Assembly (NCBI GenBank): GCA_035235625.1
Contig: CP141140.1
Coordinates: 12,606,685-12,670,684, forward strand
Length of the DNA stretch: 64,000 bases
Origin: Saururus chinensis
Taxonomy: Eukaryota > Streptophyta > Magnoliopsida > Piperales > Saururaceae
Direction: 5' to 3'
In this document: positions 34,966-49,383 of the stretch, one piece after another
How the letters are laid out: each line of letters opens with the position of its first letter
Position numbering within the stretch: position 1 is the first letter of the stretch
Made by a program: the position numbers and the translations under genes
Notes under the pieces: generated by a model
Database searches by the model: none
The model's input: the letters and a program-made list of their open reading frames with translations, nothing else
Told to the model about the DNA's origin: nothing

Positions 34966-37900
34966 TTACTGGTTCTTCTCAGGGTGCCATTTTATGCTGC
35001 ATCCAACGCTGCCAAAATAAAGTGAAGACGTTAAGAAAGTGTTGTTAGTAGGATGTATATATTGCAAGAATGATAGCCAATCTTTTATATTTACCTAGGC
35101 TTCTGTCCAGAAGTCAAAGGTTGGCCACTGAGAACACAGTCTATAGCGAGACTCAAATCCCTAAATAAATCAATTAAATCTCACCTTATAATCTGGATAA
35201 TCCGTAAACAAATTAATGAAATCTCAAATTATACTCTGGATATGAAATCTAACAGAAGGCAGTTCATAAACTATTAACTATAAATTGTGACTAATATTCA
35301 CAGGCTTTACACCCATGAAGAAAATGATGAGAAATATTCTTTATCAGAATAACAATTTTGTACCAATTTACGGTGCTTATTAATACTTGTAATTTTCTGC
35401 TTCCTAAGTCATCTTTTCACAATTCGGTTTACAGGTTTCCTCTGTAAGTTTACAAAGTCTACATGGATGGAGGTATTGATGACTCAAGACCAACTTAATA
35501 TACACATGTAAATACTAGTATGCTAATCAAGAAGATGGTCTGCTCCAATCCCAAGCTAATGTTATTATAACAGTGTGCTTGTAATAGCATGCCAAATCAT
35601 GTTGAAAAAGCTGTATATATAATTATGTTTAAAGCAGAGCACGTTAGTACTTTTTTTTATGCTGGTATATCTCCTTCTGCATAAACTGTGCAAAGATACT
35701 ACCTTCCAGTGACAGGTAGGTTGTTACTTGGTCGTGAGTCGTCAAACTGTCCATGATAGAAAAGCTCAAATGGTCTTCTTCCATCCTGTCGGTGAATTTG
35801 GCATGGAAATCGAAGATGAACACAGTTCAAAAGCCGGAAAACAAGAGACAATAACTCCAGAAATTTCAGACTCTTAATTAAATGGAGCCATGGATGAGGG
35901 GAGTTACCTTTTTGAAGAGGAAGAACTCCGGTGTACAAACAGCACCAAAAGCCCGAGCAACATCTTGTGACTGCAAGCATGGAACAATAAGAAAGCACTG
36001 TCAATAACGGAACCTGAACTATAAATTTCTGCTTTATAATCACGCGTTTCTTTACATGGATTTTGTACCATAATTGTTATTTTGATAAGAGGCAAATATG
36101 GTATAGAATCCACGTCCCCAACCCCAGATAGCTGGGATAAGGCACATAATGATGATGATGATGAAAAAAACAAATCCATGTCACTAAGCCAGCTGCAGAT
36201 GAAGCTTTATGAAAAGACCTATTTAGACAAATAAACAGAGGTGTAATAAATTAATTGAAATTCTGAGCTACAAATTCTTATTCAAAAAAGTCTTCAGATG
36301 CTTGATAGTTCTAGTAAACAGCTAGTGGAAATTCTCTTGCAATTTCTTTTTGTTTATAACCTAGTATTTAGCTTTTCTTCTTCTGTCTACTTCCATTCAA
36401 CATAGTAGCACACTTGGAAGCTTCTTCAATTTCATTGTGTTGGGTACCAAATTGTGACTGCCCTTGTTTTGAACAAATATTGCATTATCAGTATTGTTTT
36501 CTTTCACAGGAAGACTGAATAATAACATGTGATACGAGAGAAGTTCTAACTACAAATATGTAGGACCAGATCACCAGACTTTGGTAGGAGGACTGAAGAA
36601 TAACACTAACTAAAAACATGTGAAACCTAGAACACCAGACCCAGTATAAGCAAGTTGTACAATCTTTTCACTAACAGAATGGAGGACAAGAACATTTGGA
36701 CATTTAAGAATAGATATCGCAGTTCAAACTTGGTCTTAGAAACCTTATTATTTGATCTCATTTTTTTTCTAAGTTTCAACTGTTCTATACATTTAGATAT
36801 TCTAGAAAACATAGAAGTACTCAGCGGTAATAGTTAGAGTATAATCGATACCCAAATCAAAGGGGACATCAACTATGAGCACAGTCATTTAAATGGTAAA
36901 GATAAACAGAGAAATTAACAGAAGGTTTAACATGGCTTACCTCATCGAACAGATATGGAAATGGATAATTGAATAATTTGGCTTCCTCGGCCATGAATTC
37001 TGGCCCATCCTGCAAAGGTCCAAAATGGGTATAAGATGATTACACACTACAATATACAGATTTACAAAATACTTGACATTATGGAATAACAAGAAGCAAA
37101 TTTCTGGCTAAATGTGAGACAAAAGATCTACCAATACATAAAGTCATCAGTTTTGATGACTGCTCAGACCAGAACATAGCAAACATGGTGATACAGGGTT
37201 TCTCATTTTCAAAACAGTATACACTGTTAGACAGTTATGTAATATTATCTTTTGAATGGCGTATAAACTTAAATGTAATAAATTATGCTTACAATCCATG
37301 TGTAATTGTATTTTGAATCTCGCCAAAGGGAGCTGAAATCCTTTCATATTTGTCATTCTCACATGATGAATCTGAGATTTAGTTTCAAGGGAAAAGCTCA
37401 TATTTGCATAAATGTCAATTTTCTAAAGAAAAAGTCTGTGTAAAGATGGAAAGAAATTGGTGCACTTGTCGAGAAATTTGCTATGGCTACATTTGTGAAG
37501 AAATCACAAATGTATAAGATATGCTAAGAAGCTGGTGTTTAAAAAAATATTCCCTCTGTCCCACATTAATAGCTCCATCTAGTTCATTTTGAAAAACCAA
37601 ATGGAGCTATTAATGTGGAACACAGGGAGTACCATTTTCTTAGGAAGCATAAAGAGGGTTTGAGTTAGTTTTAAGATGGGAAAGGTAAGATTTCACGGTA
37701 CATCTGTACAAATAGCTGCTTTGGCTATAGACCATGAGATTCTTCACAAGAAACTCAAACCAATAATGAAAGAATTTTGATTCACCAGTCTAATAGCCAC
37801 AAAATCAATTAAAATTCAGAAAATAGTGGTTCATGTTCATATTGATCCAATATACTTTTATGTGGTCCAGGTATTGTTGAGGTGATAATAATTTGGCAAG

Positions 37901-38959
37901 AGTCATCAAAGGTAAATATTTTATGGGTCTAGGGTCCATTTTAACATTCATGCCAGGAAGAATAGATAGATAATTAACATTTTAACATAATTTGATGACT
38001 ATTTGATAACCTGTGGATGAGTTGCAGTGGAATTTGAAGAGATAGCAACTGCTGCGAGTCCCTTCTGTAGCCTCGTAAAATATATAAAAAATAAAAACGC
38101 AGCGTGTCACTTAATGTTAAGAAAAGGTTGCTGTTCTTCAGGAAAGGTAAAGATACGCAGAAATTGATATTTTAGGAGAAAGGTCCACATACCTTTGCGT
38201 AGAAGTTAGTAAGCTTCACAATATCACGCTTCAAATGTTTAACAAAGGGGCAGTGATTGCATATGAACATAACCTGTGAATAATCAGACACGCAGTCTGT
38301 CTGTCACAAGAGAGCATCCCAATAAAACTGATCATGACAAGGGCTATAAAATAATTGACGGGTAACCACTGGTTGACATATAAACAGCTTAACGTAATGC
38401 AGCTACTGCAGCATGGTATCTGGTATAATTCTAATCTGATACACCAAGCAACCAAAAGGAACGGAATTTTACAGCGCACCATGAATGCATTAACAAGGAA
38501 ATATAGCAAAAAACTGCCAAAAAAATTTGAGCATTAAATGTTTACCAGCAAGGCAGGATAAGGTTCAAAGTCCTCCAACTTCCACACTTTCCGAGTCAGA
38601 GGTTCCGGCAGCTACAAGTTGTAACCAAACAGATTGCACAAAATACGGAATCAAAGCGCATCAATAGAGCTTCCAGTACATCATTCGAAGCAAAAGACTA
38701 AGACCGAGATTGACATTTCAATCAAAACCTGGAAATCGGGAGCCCTGAATCCGAGAGAGACGCCTTCGGATTCAGTTCTCGCAGCTCGAATTGTCAGCCT
38801 TCTTGAAACAGTTCTCTGCAGCAGCGGAATCGGGGAACGGGACCATGAGAGGAAAGATTTGCCTTTCAGCGAGGTTACCGGGCTCGCGGGAAGTAACCGA
38901 GCAGAAAGAGGTGTTCGAAGGCCGGTTGCAGCAGGGAAGATGATTCCGGCGCCAGCCAT
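34966..38959 (-). CDS. Chloroplast thioredoxin-superfamily (AhpC/TSA-like) protein
   Basis: Nine exons: 38959-38729, 38611-38546, 38273-38193, 38064-38011, 37009-36941, 35970-35908, 35785-35703, 35160-35095, 35008-34966. All phases agree, giving 251 residues. The first 60 or so residues are rich in Arg, Ser and Leu without acidic residues, as in a plastid transit peptide. The redoxin domain follows, with APDFQ (73-77), a CXXC centre FICNHCPFVKHL (Cys104 and Cys107), VAISSNSTATHPQD, and FGAVCTPEFFLFKKDG with the cis-proline loop. It ends in VGCSIKWHPEKN, a signature shared with cyanobacterial homologues. It resembles Arabidopsis At1g21350 (from memory). The redox partner is unknown. No defect is seen. 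Confidence 0.93.
37550..37629. mobile_element. Stowaway-like MITE in redoxin intron 4
   Basis: An 80-bp hairpin starts TTCCCTCTGTCCCACATTAA and ends TTAATGTGGAACACAGGGAG with TA at both sides. It belongs to the same family as the element at 24,263 (shared AATAGCTCCAT and CCAAATGGAGC) and likewise lies in the fourth intron of its host gene. Confidence 0.88.
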
Positions 38960-40839
38960 TTCTTCAGTCCTGTCGTCTGTGCATTTGGCATGGGACCGTT
39001 ATCCAAGGACGTAATGCTGTCCGACTAAATCCGCCAAATAACAGGCTACGGTTGAGGAAATAATTACCAGCTATCCGAGGCCGCCATTGGGCTTTGTTTC
39101 TAGTTGGGCCTAGAGAGCCCAAGAAAGGTTCATAGACCAGGCCCATTTAGAAGTGAACCGAGGGCGGAGGGCCGAAGAGGAGGTAGCCCGGGCCCTGTTT
39201 CTCTGAATTGCGAAACATGGTGGCATCAATTGATTGCTTAGGGGTAGATCCTCCTGGCGAAGATCTAGGCCCACTGAGTAGGAGAAGTCCAGGTGAGTCA
39301 TGAAATCGTCAGAATTTCTTTAAGAAATGTGTTGGTCAAAGGCTCACAATGTAACAATTCTAATACTGGCTCTGTTCTAAATTAATAACTTTATTTAATT
39401 TTAAAAAATAAGTTAATTTTAATTGATATTATAAAAGAAAATATGATTATAAATGTGGGATGGAGAGAACATTCTAAGAGGAAAGAGTTTTTAATGTTCC
39501 TCATTCATTATGAGCCCAACATAAGGAACACTCGAGGTTCGTTTATCTATGAGACCAACAACACATATATTAGTGCACATTAGCATCAGTATCATTGACG
39601 TTGCTAACGTGTATATTATCGATCCTAAAAAGGGAATATGAACAATTTTCCCTCTAAAAGAACACCTATTATGAATTCTACACTCTATCTGTCTTAATAA
39701 CTTTATTTAATTTTTAAAAATAAATAAAATTAATTAATTTTTAAAAATAAAAAAGAGGTATCAATACTCTAAGGGCCACCTATTCTGACACCCTACAAAT
39801 TTGCCCGTAGCCCCCTCTAAATTTATATTTTTTAATTAATCTTTAGAAAGAAAAATATAATCACTTGATTAGGTTTTGATTATACAAATTTATTGGGTAT
39901 ATAACACTGCCTATTAAATAAGTTTCTCACTTTGTCATAAAAAATTCTCATATTTTTCTTATAACAATACAAATATAATTATATTTAGTAAGAAGTAAGG
40001 GGTATTATGGAGCCTCTAACTATATGTTTTAAGAAGGAAATTATAAGGATCTCAAAAAATAAGACAATGTAACAAGAAGAAAACTGTGAAGCTCCTTAAT
40101 GCCCTTTACTCTTGTCGTTATAGGGAATGTCTAACGGCATTGGCGGAGGGCAGCACGATGTCGGTGGCTAGTAGGATAGGCCGTTGGCAAGGCCACAAAC
40201 TAGGTTGCTTGTGGAGCACAATGCATGTGTCATCATCGCCAATGTCCAAGGTGACATACACTATTGGCCATTCGGTGATAGGTTGGTAGCCTCCATTTGC
40301 GGGCCAACAAGTGCTATTATGTGCATTGTGACTTTAGGGATGAGACATAGTTGGTAGTGATCTTGGCCCCTACGATAAATAGTACCACTGGTTCGACCGT
40401 TGAGATAATGGACTTGAATGCCCCCGCCCACAAATATGTTGGAATGCATTTGAACTTTCTAAAAAATTAAAAATTTACTAGTCTTCTTGCAGCTCCTCTT
40501 CTTATTGTGGATCTTCTTATTTATCTTATGCATCTAGTTAATCCTTTAAATAGGCGCAACACTCCACCATAGTTAGATTTAAGCGACTTTTCTTATCCTC
40601 TAGTACTCTATTTTATACACTAAAAGTAGACTATGAAGCTACTATAAACATTGGAGGAGTTAGTAAATCATGTGCTAAGGCGGCAAGCACATGATAACTT
40701 TTTTCATCTGTTCGCTACCAAATTAAAATGTCAAAATTAATTATTTCTTCTTTGGTTAAAAAAGTCACAAAATTATTTTGTAAATACATAAGTAATTCAT
40801 TATTAAAGGTAGAACTAGTATTTTATTTATTTATTTCTA
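38960..40839. other. Spacer upstream of the redoxin gene
   Basis: No gene is supported. It has MITE-like wording at 39,364-39,475 (CTGTTCTAAATTAATAAC ... GTGGGATGGAGAG), an inverted-repeat element near 39,485-39,660, and another Stowaway-like fragment at about 39,685-39,775. A GC-richer stretch at 40,080-40,450 reads in several broken frames that I do not recognise. Confidence 0.5.
39485..39660. repeat. Short inverted-repeat element family, copy 3
   Basis: The left end GTTTTTAATGTTCCTCATTC matches the family end. The interior has GTGCACATTAGCATC opposite GTTGCTAACGTGTATA. The right end is diverged. Confidence 0.55.
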
Positions 40840-42189
40840 CTAAGTAAAACCCATGAAGGACCATTTTTTTATAGAAGGAGTGGGAGCAATAGTCCTTCTA
40901 TTACCATACATAGATTCATATGTATCGTATAAAGAATATAAGACATTTTTAACTTCTTCAAAATATCTATTAGATTCTAAAGCCATATTATTATATACAC
41001 CATCTACTAATTTTTGTACACCACTTAACTTAATCCTAGAGTCCATAATTGCACCTAAACAAAAAACCATATGAAGCTCTTTCCAATATTTTTTATATTT
41101 TGTTTACATTGGCCCCACAATCATATTAAATACATGATTATCTCTATTTTCTGCAAACATAAGAGTAACATTATAGAGTTGATTAAGAACTAAAGAAGTA
41201 GAACAATATATACCCAATAATTGTTTAGTAGCTTCATAAAAAACATGAAAAAAAATCATAATAACTTTCACAATTTCAAAATTATCATCACATAATGAAG
41301 AACTGGGCAACTTATCAACAAACCATAATATTATAATTTTTTTTAATTCATAAAAGGATTGTAACATTAAATAAGTACTACTCCACCTATGTTTAACATC
41401 TAAGACAATTATTTTTATATTTTTTAGTGTATTATTTTCATAAATCTCTAAATTCTTTAAATCTAGATGGAGAAGAACTAATATATACTAGCACGTCTCT
41501 AATATTTTTTACATGATCTTTAATTATATTTGTAACACATCAGCCCAAGATCCAACCCAAGTCAAGGGTTCAGAAAACAAAATTGAAGTAAATTAATTTT
41601 ATAAAACAAACTAGGAGCGATAACATCTGTGTGGAAGAGCCGTAATGTTCCTCTACATGCTACATAACTTTAACGCTCCATTACGCACAGGCCATAATAA
41701 AACTATATTTTATTATTAATTTGGATCGGGACAATGTTGTCATGCCATTGGTTGCTTATGTACGTATTGAATAACATACGATCATATCCGAACATAGTTC
41801 TGCTTAATAGCTATTACATGCATCAGGCAGTACAAAATTATATATGTCAAAATACGTATATCTAAATATTTAATTGGAGTCAAATGAAAATTATCAGAGT
41901 TAAATTGAAACTAACAAATCAGCGAAAACAAACATCTCACTCTATCATAGAGCAAAGAAAAACACATAATAATATATTTAATCATATCAGATCACATCAG
42001 ATCAAATTAGATCTCTTCCGACCATATTTGATTAGATTGGAGCATATTAGATCAAAATAAAGCCTTTTATAGTAGATCGAATAAGAACAAAACAAATCAA
42101 AACACACCATATTAGAAGAGAGCATATATCTTAATTAGCACATGCATTCATTTAATCATTTATTAAAACAAAAGGTAAAAAATGCTTAC

Positions 42190-42900
<711 letters not shown>

Positions 42901-44560
42901 AGGACTCTCGAATTAGCTAAGAACATCTCTTAAGCAGGTAAAATCAGACTAAAAAAAGGGCTAGAAAACTCTTCCGAAAAATCACACGGGTTTCATAGTT
43001 ATAGAGGAAAGACACGTGAGCAGACAAAATCATGCACGTGTGCGCAACATGCATTGCACGCCCAGGCTGCGACATGGCAGTCACACACTCTTGCACCCTA
43101 CCACGTGTCCCACTGTGCATCCCAGGGCAAACACACTGGGTCCAGCTGCACGAGGTGCGGCTTGCGTGCCGGCTAACGTTAGCAAATTTGTCATTTTCCC
43201 ATTATTTTATTCTTACATTATTCAAATTTCAAAACACAATATCTTCTTTCTTCAAAATCGGAATTAAGCATTCTTGACCGATGGACTTGTATCAACGAGA
43301 CCTTTGTAACTAGACTATATATGGGTAGGTTATCCATCACTTTTTAAGTGGGTCCTGCCTATATGGTACACTTCCCAATGTTGTAACTTTCGGTACTAAT
43401 ATCTTTTTTGCATGTTCTTTGATTTGTTACGCTTATTACTTAAAACTCTACCCATTTACGAATATTTTATCCTTTAAAACCCCTTAAAACTCATTTAAAA
43501 TTCTATAACTTCCCCTAATCTCTCAGTTTATACATAATTAAAAAACAGGACGTTACAATATTTAAACCGTATTGAACAAATAAATTAATAATATGACAAC
43601 AAAATCTTAAATAAAATTTTTTTCATCTAACATAGGGCGCAATTGTGATTTAAGAATGCCAATAGCACTTTTATTATTTGAAGTAGTATCTAAGGTAATA
43701 GAAATTTTTTTATTATTAATATGATAGTCAGGTAAAACTGCCATTATTGAACTACTAATTACAACTCCATATGAGGAGATTCTAATAAATTAAAATAATA
43801 TTTCTATTATTTAAAATCCAATCATGATTAATATAATGTGTTGTAATACGAACATATCCTAAATTTTTGTTCCTAGTCAATATATCTAAAATAATAATTT
43901 TTTTTTCTAAAATCTTAAAAAGAGTTGCATTGAGCTTACTTTTGTACTCGTTGAAGAGTTTAATACAATTTGACTTAGTCGTATTACGCGAAACCTTGTG
44001 GAAGTATAAGTTGAAGGCATTTTTTTCATACCTTTCAAACTTTCATTATTTTCAAAAGAGAATGGTTGTTTGGCTTGCACAATCTATTTGGCTAGCTCAG
44101 TTCGTTTTGAACTTCAGTGTATGTGAAAGTACTCAAACTAGTTGATGAGCTAGCCATGATAGTTAACTGTGTTTGTCTTGGATCTAATTTTTTGGATTTC
44201 ATGAGGCACTTGTTGACATGTTTAGAAAGATGACCAGTGCCACTGCTGGAGATACTGAAATGTATTTTATAGTGGTTACGAACTGATTGTTGTTGCATAT
44301 GCCTAGGTTTATCTATGTCTGACACTTCTTGCTTAATTTGTCAAGTTCTCCCACACATAAGAAACTTTGTGCTTCATTGGTTCACTTGGTATAGTTGCCC
44401 GCCACCCACGACCATGACCGCCGGTTGTCGTCACTTCCAATTCCATTGGTTGCTCTTGATCTTTATTTGTTGAGAATGAGATGTCAAATTCGTAATCAGG
44501 ATACATCAGATTCTCTCGTTCAACGAGCATTTGACATTCCGGAGTGTTGCTCATTTAGGG

Positions 44561-47500
44561 AATGAGAGTGAGAGTAGTGTCATTCATCTAAAAAATAGAG
44601 AGGTTAAGATACAATTAGACAAAATGTAAGTATGAAAAAATAAAATAAAAATATTACAAAAAATTAGCTTCAAATTTTGTGTATATAGTTGCCCCTTCAA
44701 GACTTTAGTTTAGAGAATTGGATGAAAGAGCTTTAATAACAAGAACTTGAAGAGTTGAAGATGTCTTGTTGAAGAACGGATGAGATGAGAGAACTTAAAG
44801 AAATTGAAGTGAGAGATTGTTTGAGTTTTTTAAATATTTGAGACTTGAGAAATTGAATAAGAGTGATGAGTAAAAATCCTCTCCTCCCTCCTTGTGATTT
44901 ATTAGGGAGATTTTTGTCCTTGTCAAACGACGACCCCCCAATTGTAAAAAAAATGGCTCTATTAGGGGGTATTTTCGAAAAAAGTTTATAAGGCTGATTG
45001 ATTGCCCAAAAAATTACTTCAATTTTTATGTAGAGAATTACTCCTCAAGACTTTAGTTTAGAGAACTAGATATGAGAGTTGGAATAAGAACTTGAATAAC
45101 TGAAGATATTTTCTTGAACAATAGAGTGAGAGATTAGTTGGGTATTTATTTACTTGATTAATCTGAGACTTAAGAGATTTAGTAAGATTAAAGAGTAAAA
45201 AATCCCCCCCTCCCCCAAACCATTGACAAAAGATGGCTCTATTGGCGGTTAAAAAATGACGTCAAGTCATTTTTTGTGATCAATTGGGCAGCCCAATTGA
45301 CCCTCCAAATGCTCTATTTAGAGCCACTGGCGGGCTATCACAGAGGCATTCGAGAACTGCCATCGGTGCAACACTCGCAAGGTAAGTACCGATTTAAACC
45401 TAGGGGCTGAAAAGCTGGGCCCAACACGACTTGGCCATTTAATGGAGTCAAGCTTGGTCATGAATGGGCTGGGCTTAAACCCGACCCACCTCTAGATGTA
45501 ATGAAAAGGCTTTTTTCTTTCTTTATCGAGGGCACTAGCTAATACAGGCCTCATGCTAGCTACATGGCCTTGAACTGGTCAATCACATTAGAAAGAATTG
45601 AGCATGACGGAGCCCATACAATGAATGTCAATCCTTCCTGCAAACTGCATTATATTATACAATTCTATTATATGTAATCAACGTGTTTGTGGTAGTACTT
45701 GTGCAATGGCCATACATTTCAGTTGATTCCCATGCAAGAATATTTGGTTGCCACACCTAACATCTTATGTTGCTAAGGCTGGTGTTGCTGCTAACTGGTT
45801 CTTCGCTTGCAGACATTTTTGTGGTCCTTTGTCATGGTCAGGGACTCGAGGGCTTTCTACTTTATAACCGTGCGTAGTTGTTGACGACGACGACAGTTGG
45901 CCCACTCAAGACGAACATCATCTATATGGCTTGTGCCCATATCAAGATTCCATCTAAGAACATGAGCTCAGGTTGATGTTTACTGTAAATTTGGAAATTC
46001 GAGCTCGTAAGTCGTAATCAATACGTTAATAGTTTGTCATGAAATCCGTGGGCGAGACTGTTCCCACCCTCACTCGCATATTCGACCATTACAAAAAGAT
46101 CGATAAGTACCTACAACAATGTCCAAGTGCTGGAAGAAAAAGTTAATATGACTTGCGTGAGCCTAAACACCTCGAACCGTAATATCCAAGTGGTGATGGT
46201 GATTCAAACTTATATGCCCCGTTACTTATATTATGTACCCCATTCAAACTTATGTGTGCTTTTAGTTATGTACCTACATGTTGTTTAGGCTCATGTTGTT
46301 GACGTGTACAGTTCATCTTTATAAGTATATAAGTGTATATATATATATATATATACTCTATTTATCTTAAATTAATAATTTTATTTAATAATAAAAATTT
46401 ATTTCATATTAATAGCTCTATATTGTTAAATTTAAGAGGTTGGGTGCATGCTTAAAAATGAATATTGTAAAGTTCTTTTTCTTCTCTTAGATGTGGGTTT
46501 CACCATTCAATAAACATAACTATTTTTCTAAATATAACGCCAGGTTTTTTGGCGTTGTGGCCAATGCATGAAACAGGATTACTAGATTCGATGGTCGTTG
46601 GTTCGTTATTGTCATAGATTTGCAGGGTTTTAGATCACAAGACATAGCTCTCTGCTCATGGCAGCTTCGAAGAAAAAAAAAGAGCAAGCAAGAGAGAGGG
46701 GATCTATAGAGGGAGACAGAGAGTGCGGTGATCAAGTCGCAAGGAATATTAAGCATAAGCAGACTGAATTGAAGGTTTTATAATGTTATCAAGCTCTTCG
46801 AGCAATCTAAACATGAAATTAAGGTTCACGTATTTTATTGCATACACATTTTCTTGTTGAATAAGGCATAAATTTATGTACATATAAAAAAATTGTATAA
46901 GGTACGAACAGTACAAGAAAGCAAGGATTACGGATAATTATTTAGTCTACGTATTGCTTCATTCCTGAGTCCTGATCTATGGAACAACACAACTGGAGCT
47001 GGGTTCATCTGCCGTGATCTCACTGTTAAAGACTTCATCGACGCCGTACTTTTCTGCATGGAGTTTTAACAAGGTGGAATCGGTAGCCCCCACATTTTGA
47101 TCAAAAGCGACCCAATCACATATTACTGTTGATCTATGGGGCCCGCATATTCAAAACACGGCCGTGATCAACTTCGTGTACAGCAGGCCATATAATGCTG
47201 AGCAATCAGTGGCTGCTGGTAAAGGGACCCACTGGCCTGAGTTAGGAATCTATCTAGATTTGGACATATTTGCTGAAGTCTGAGGGGACTGGCTTATCAT
47301 GATCAATTGTGAAAATTACAAACGGCATCTGTATTTGTCGTCGATGCTAGCAAGTAGCATAGACGCATGGGAGAGGGTGAAAACTGCGAGGTCAAATTCA
47401 ATGTCGTGATCGATATCATAATACAAATGGGTTAAGAAATAAAGAAGTTGTTTTAATGCAACTTGGAGCAGAGACCGCATTGAGTTGGGAGAAAGAGAGA

Positions 47501-47713
47501 AGGACGCCGAGGTAGTGACGACTGAAGGCCATGGCGACGGGGATATGGGCCGGGATGGGAAGGGGTGTGCAGTTCCTCCCGTTGACCTCAGTATAAAGAA
47601 AAGGGGGGAGGTTTTCAGGGTCACAGCATCTAGAAACTAGATAAGGGAGAAGCGAGGGATTCAGTCGCGTAGAAAGGAGGAGACAGCATCAGAGGAGTAG
47701 GAAGAAGGGCGTG
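44561..47713. other. Spacer between the hAT remnant and the GLTP gene
   Basis: It contains a diverged direct duplication (about 44,690-44,960 against 45,040-45,245, sharing TCAAGACTTTAGTTTAGAGAA and a GGCTCTATT(A/G)G stretch), probably the hAT subterminal region. There is a GGGCTGGGC-type stretch near 45,410-45,490 and a (TA)n run at 46,333-46,354. A reading remnant lies at 46,975-47,285 (separate entry). No intact gene is seen. Confidence 0.55.
46975..47285 (-). pseudogene. Unrecognised coding remnant
   Basis: On the minus strand about 95 codons read with protein-like composition. They run from PNSGQWVPLPAATDCS through LYGLLYTKLITAVF to DWVAFDQNVGATDSTLLKLH and AEKYGVDEVFNSEITADEPS, then a stop. 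One stop in the middle coincides with a frame slip, since the next frame gives NMRAP and INSNM there. I do not recognise the family. It may be the last exon of a host gene or a captured fragment. No start or upstream exon was found. Confidence 0.4.
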
Positions 47714-49383
47714 ATGAAGCGGAAGAGGGGAAGTACGGATAAAGGTTCGGAGATAAGGTCTGTGATTGAGCAGCTGTCATTGGTGAAACCTGATGGCCAC
47801 ATCTCCTGCGTGCCCTTTCTCTGTGTTGGCAATCTCCTCCTGCAAGTCCTTGGTTTGTTCTCTCTCTCTCTCTCTCTCTCTGCGTGTGTGAAAAAACAGT
47901 CTTAGCGAGAATCAAACGACAACTATCAGTGCAAAATGGTCGTTTCTGTCGGTGTTATTCAAGCCCGTCCTTCTCACCCACCAGAACCAAATGGGGCATT
48001 GGTACTCTCCGTCAAAAAGCTGAGTGAGGAAAGCCATTAAGGCATCTTATTAGCTGCCCAAGAGTTTCGCGGTCCTTTCATGGTGGTGGTTCGTAAAAAT
48101 GCCTGATGCCAATCCTGTCTAGTATCTATTTTCATCTCAACTTTGTCCTCGATCAGTTCACTTCAAGATAGCCATGATTTAGATCTTTGGCCCGTGTTAT
48201 TCATTCATGAAAATGGTCATGTACAAGACTCTTCTTTCTTCATGAAAAAGACAGCTTAACCTCTCAACATATGTGGTCATGGTTTCCCCTGACCTTTTTG
48301 CAGATAAGATTGGACCCACGATGGCGGTTCTGAGACAGGACGTAAATGAAAACATTCAGGTAAACCCGCAAGACTTATATCTTTGGAAAGAATGAACAAA
48401 GCCACAACGATTCTCCGCTGTGGTTTGGTTGAAACTTGCATTCTTTGCCAGTTGCGTACTTGCGTTTAACCCTCCGCCGATTCGATGAAAGAGTGCAGTC
48501 GACGCATTATTTGACACTGACGGACAGTGATGGCATGGATTACTTGCCGCAGTGGTCCAATCTCTTTGTTTCCACTATTTTATTGCTGTGTCTCAGGATA
48601 GATTTGTTTACTCCTGCAGAGATTGGAAAAGCAATACGAGATGGACCCTTCAACTTATTGCGAGTTGGTTGAGATTGTCAAAGCAGAAGTCGTACAAGGG
48701 ACCGCAAGAAACGCCACGAGCTGCACAAGGGCCCTCGTTTGGCTTACTAGGTAGAGCCCACTTTACCGTTGTTACATTCACAGACGCATCCTAGTGTCTC
48801 CTCCTAATAATTAACTTGATTATTAATTTGCAATAGCACCTATATCACACGACAAATTAATTGATCATGGATTATTCTTAATTGAATCATGCACTTGAAT
48901 TTTCTTTGAACCTTGTGGGGCTTGGTTGCAGCAGGTCGATGGATTTCACAGTGGCATTGTTGGAAAAAATTATGGAAGATAATGAGAAGAGCTTGCCACA
49001 GATCGTGGAAGATGCATATCAGAATACCCTAAAACCATGGCACGGTTGGATCTCTGCAGCTGCTTACAAAGTAAATTCTCCTTTATTTAGTACTATGATT
49101 CTCCCCCTTCTGAATCATGTAAATTCGAATTGTACTATTATGTTCTCAAGTCAACGATTGCCAGTTTTTCTCCTCTTCCTAAAACACTTTGCATAGAATT
49201 GTATAGGTTGCATTGAAACTACTCCCAGACAAGAAAAGTTTGGTGAAGTTGCTGATGGCTGAGGGAGAAGAGCATGACATTCTCAAGGAAGAAATTAAGA
49301 GTCTGGTTTTGCTGTTGTTGCCCATACTTGGCGAAGTCCACGACATTCTAGTAAGCAATAACTCATGTAAATCAGTTAACTGA
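47714..49383 (+). CDS. Glycolipid transfer protein, GLTP2/3 type, intact
   Basis: Moves sphingolipids or glycolipids between membranes in the cytosol. Exons 47,714-47,852, 48,304-48,359, 48,620-48,750, 48,935-49,070 and 49,207-49,383 give 212 residues with matching phases. The start is the ATG before KRKRGSTDKG. The GLTP fold is recognised from VLDKIGPTMAVLRQDVNENI, YEMDPSTYCELVEIVKAEVV, SCTRALVWLTRSMDF and LKPWHGWISAAAYKVALKLL. Residues expected to hold the lipid head group are present: Asp59, Asn63, Arg66, Trp106 and His145. It matches Arabidopsis GLTP2/3 (At1g21360 type, from memory) far better than ACD11. The C-terminal SNNSCKSVN may read into what other members splice differently. A CT run follows the first exon. 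Confidence 0.93.

Noticed and set aside
40086-40450. Overlapping frames on both strands suggesting a gene
   Set aside because: Three frames each look protein-like for short stretches, but none persists and no family is recognisable.
47316-47624. Minus-strand frame of 102 codons upstream of GLTP
   Set aside because: Low-complexity Ser/Pro/Leu composition with no splice context; probably promoter or leader DNA of the GLTP locus.
47714-49383. Naming the lipid-transfer gene ACD11
   Set aside because: It shares the GLTP fold, but the motifs VLDKIGPTMAVLRQD and LKPWHGWISAA fit the GLTP2/3 group rather than ACD11.
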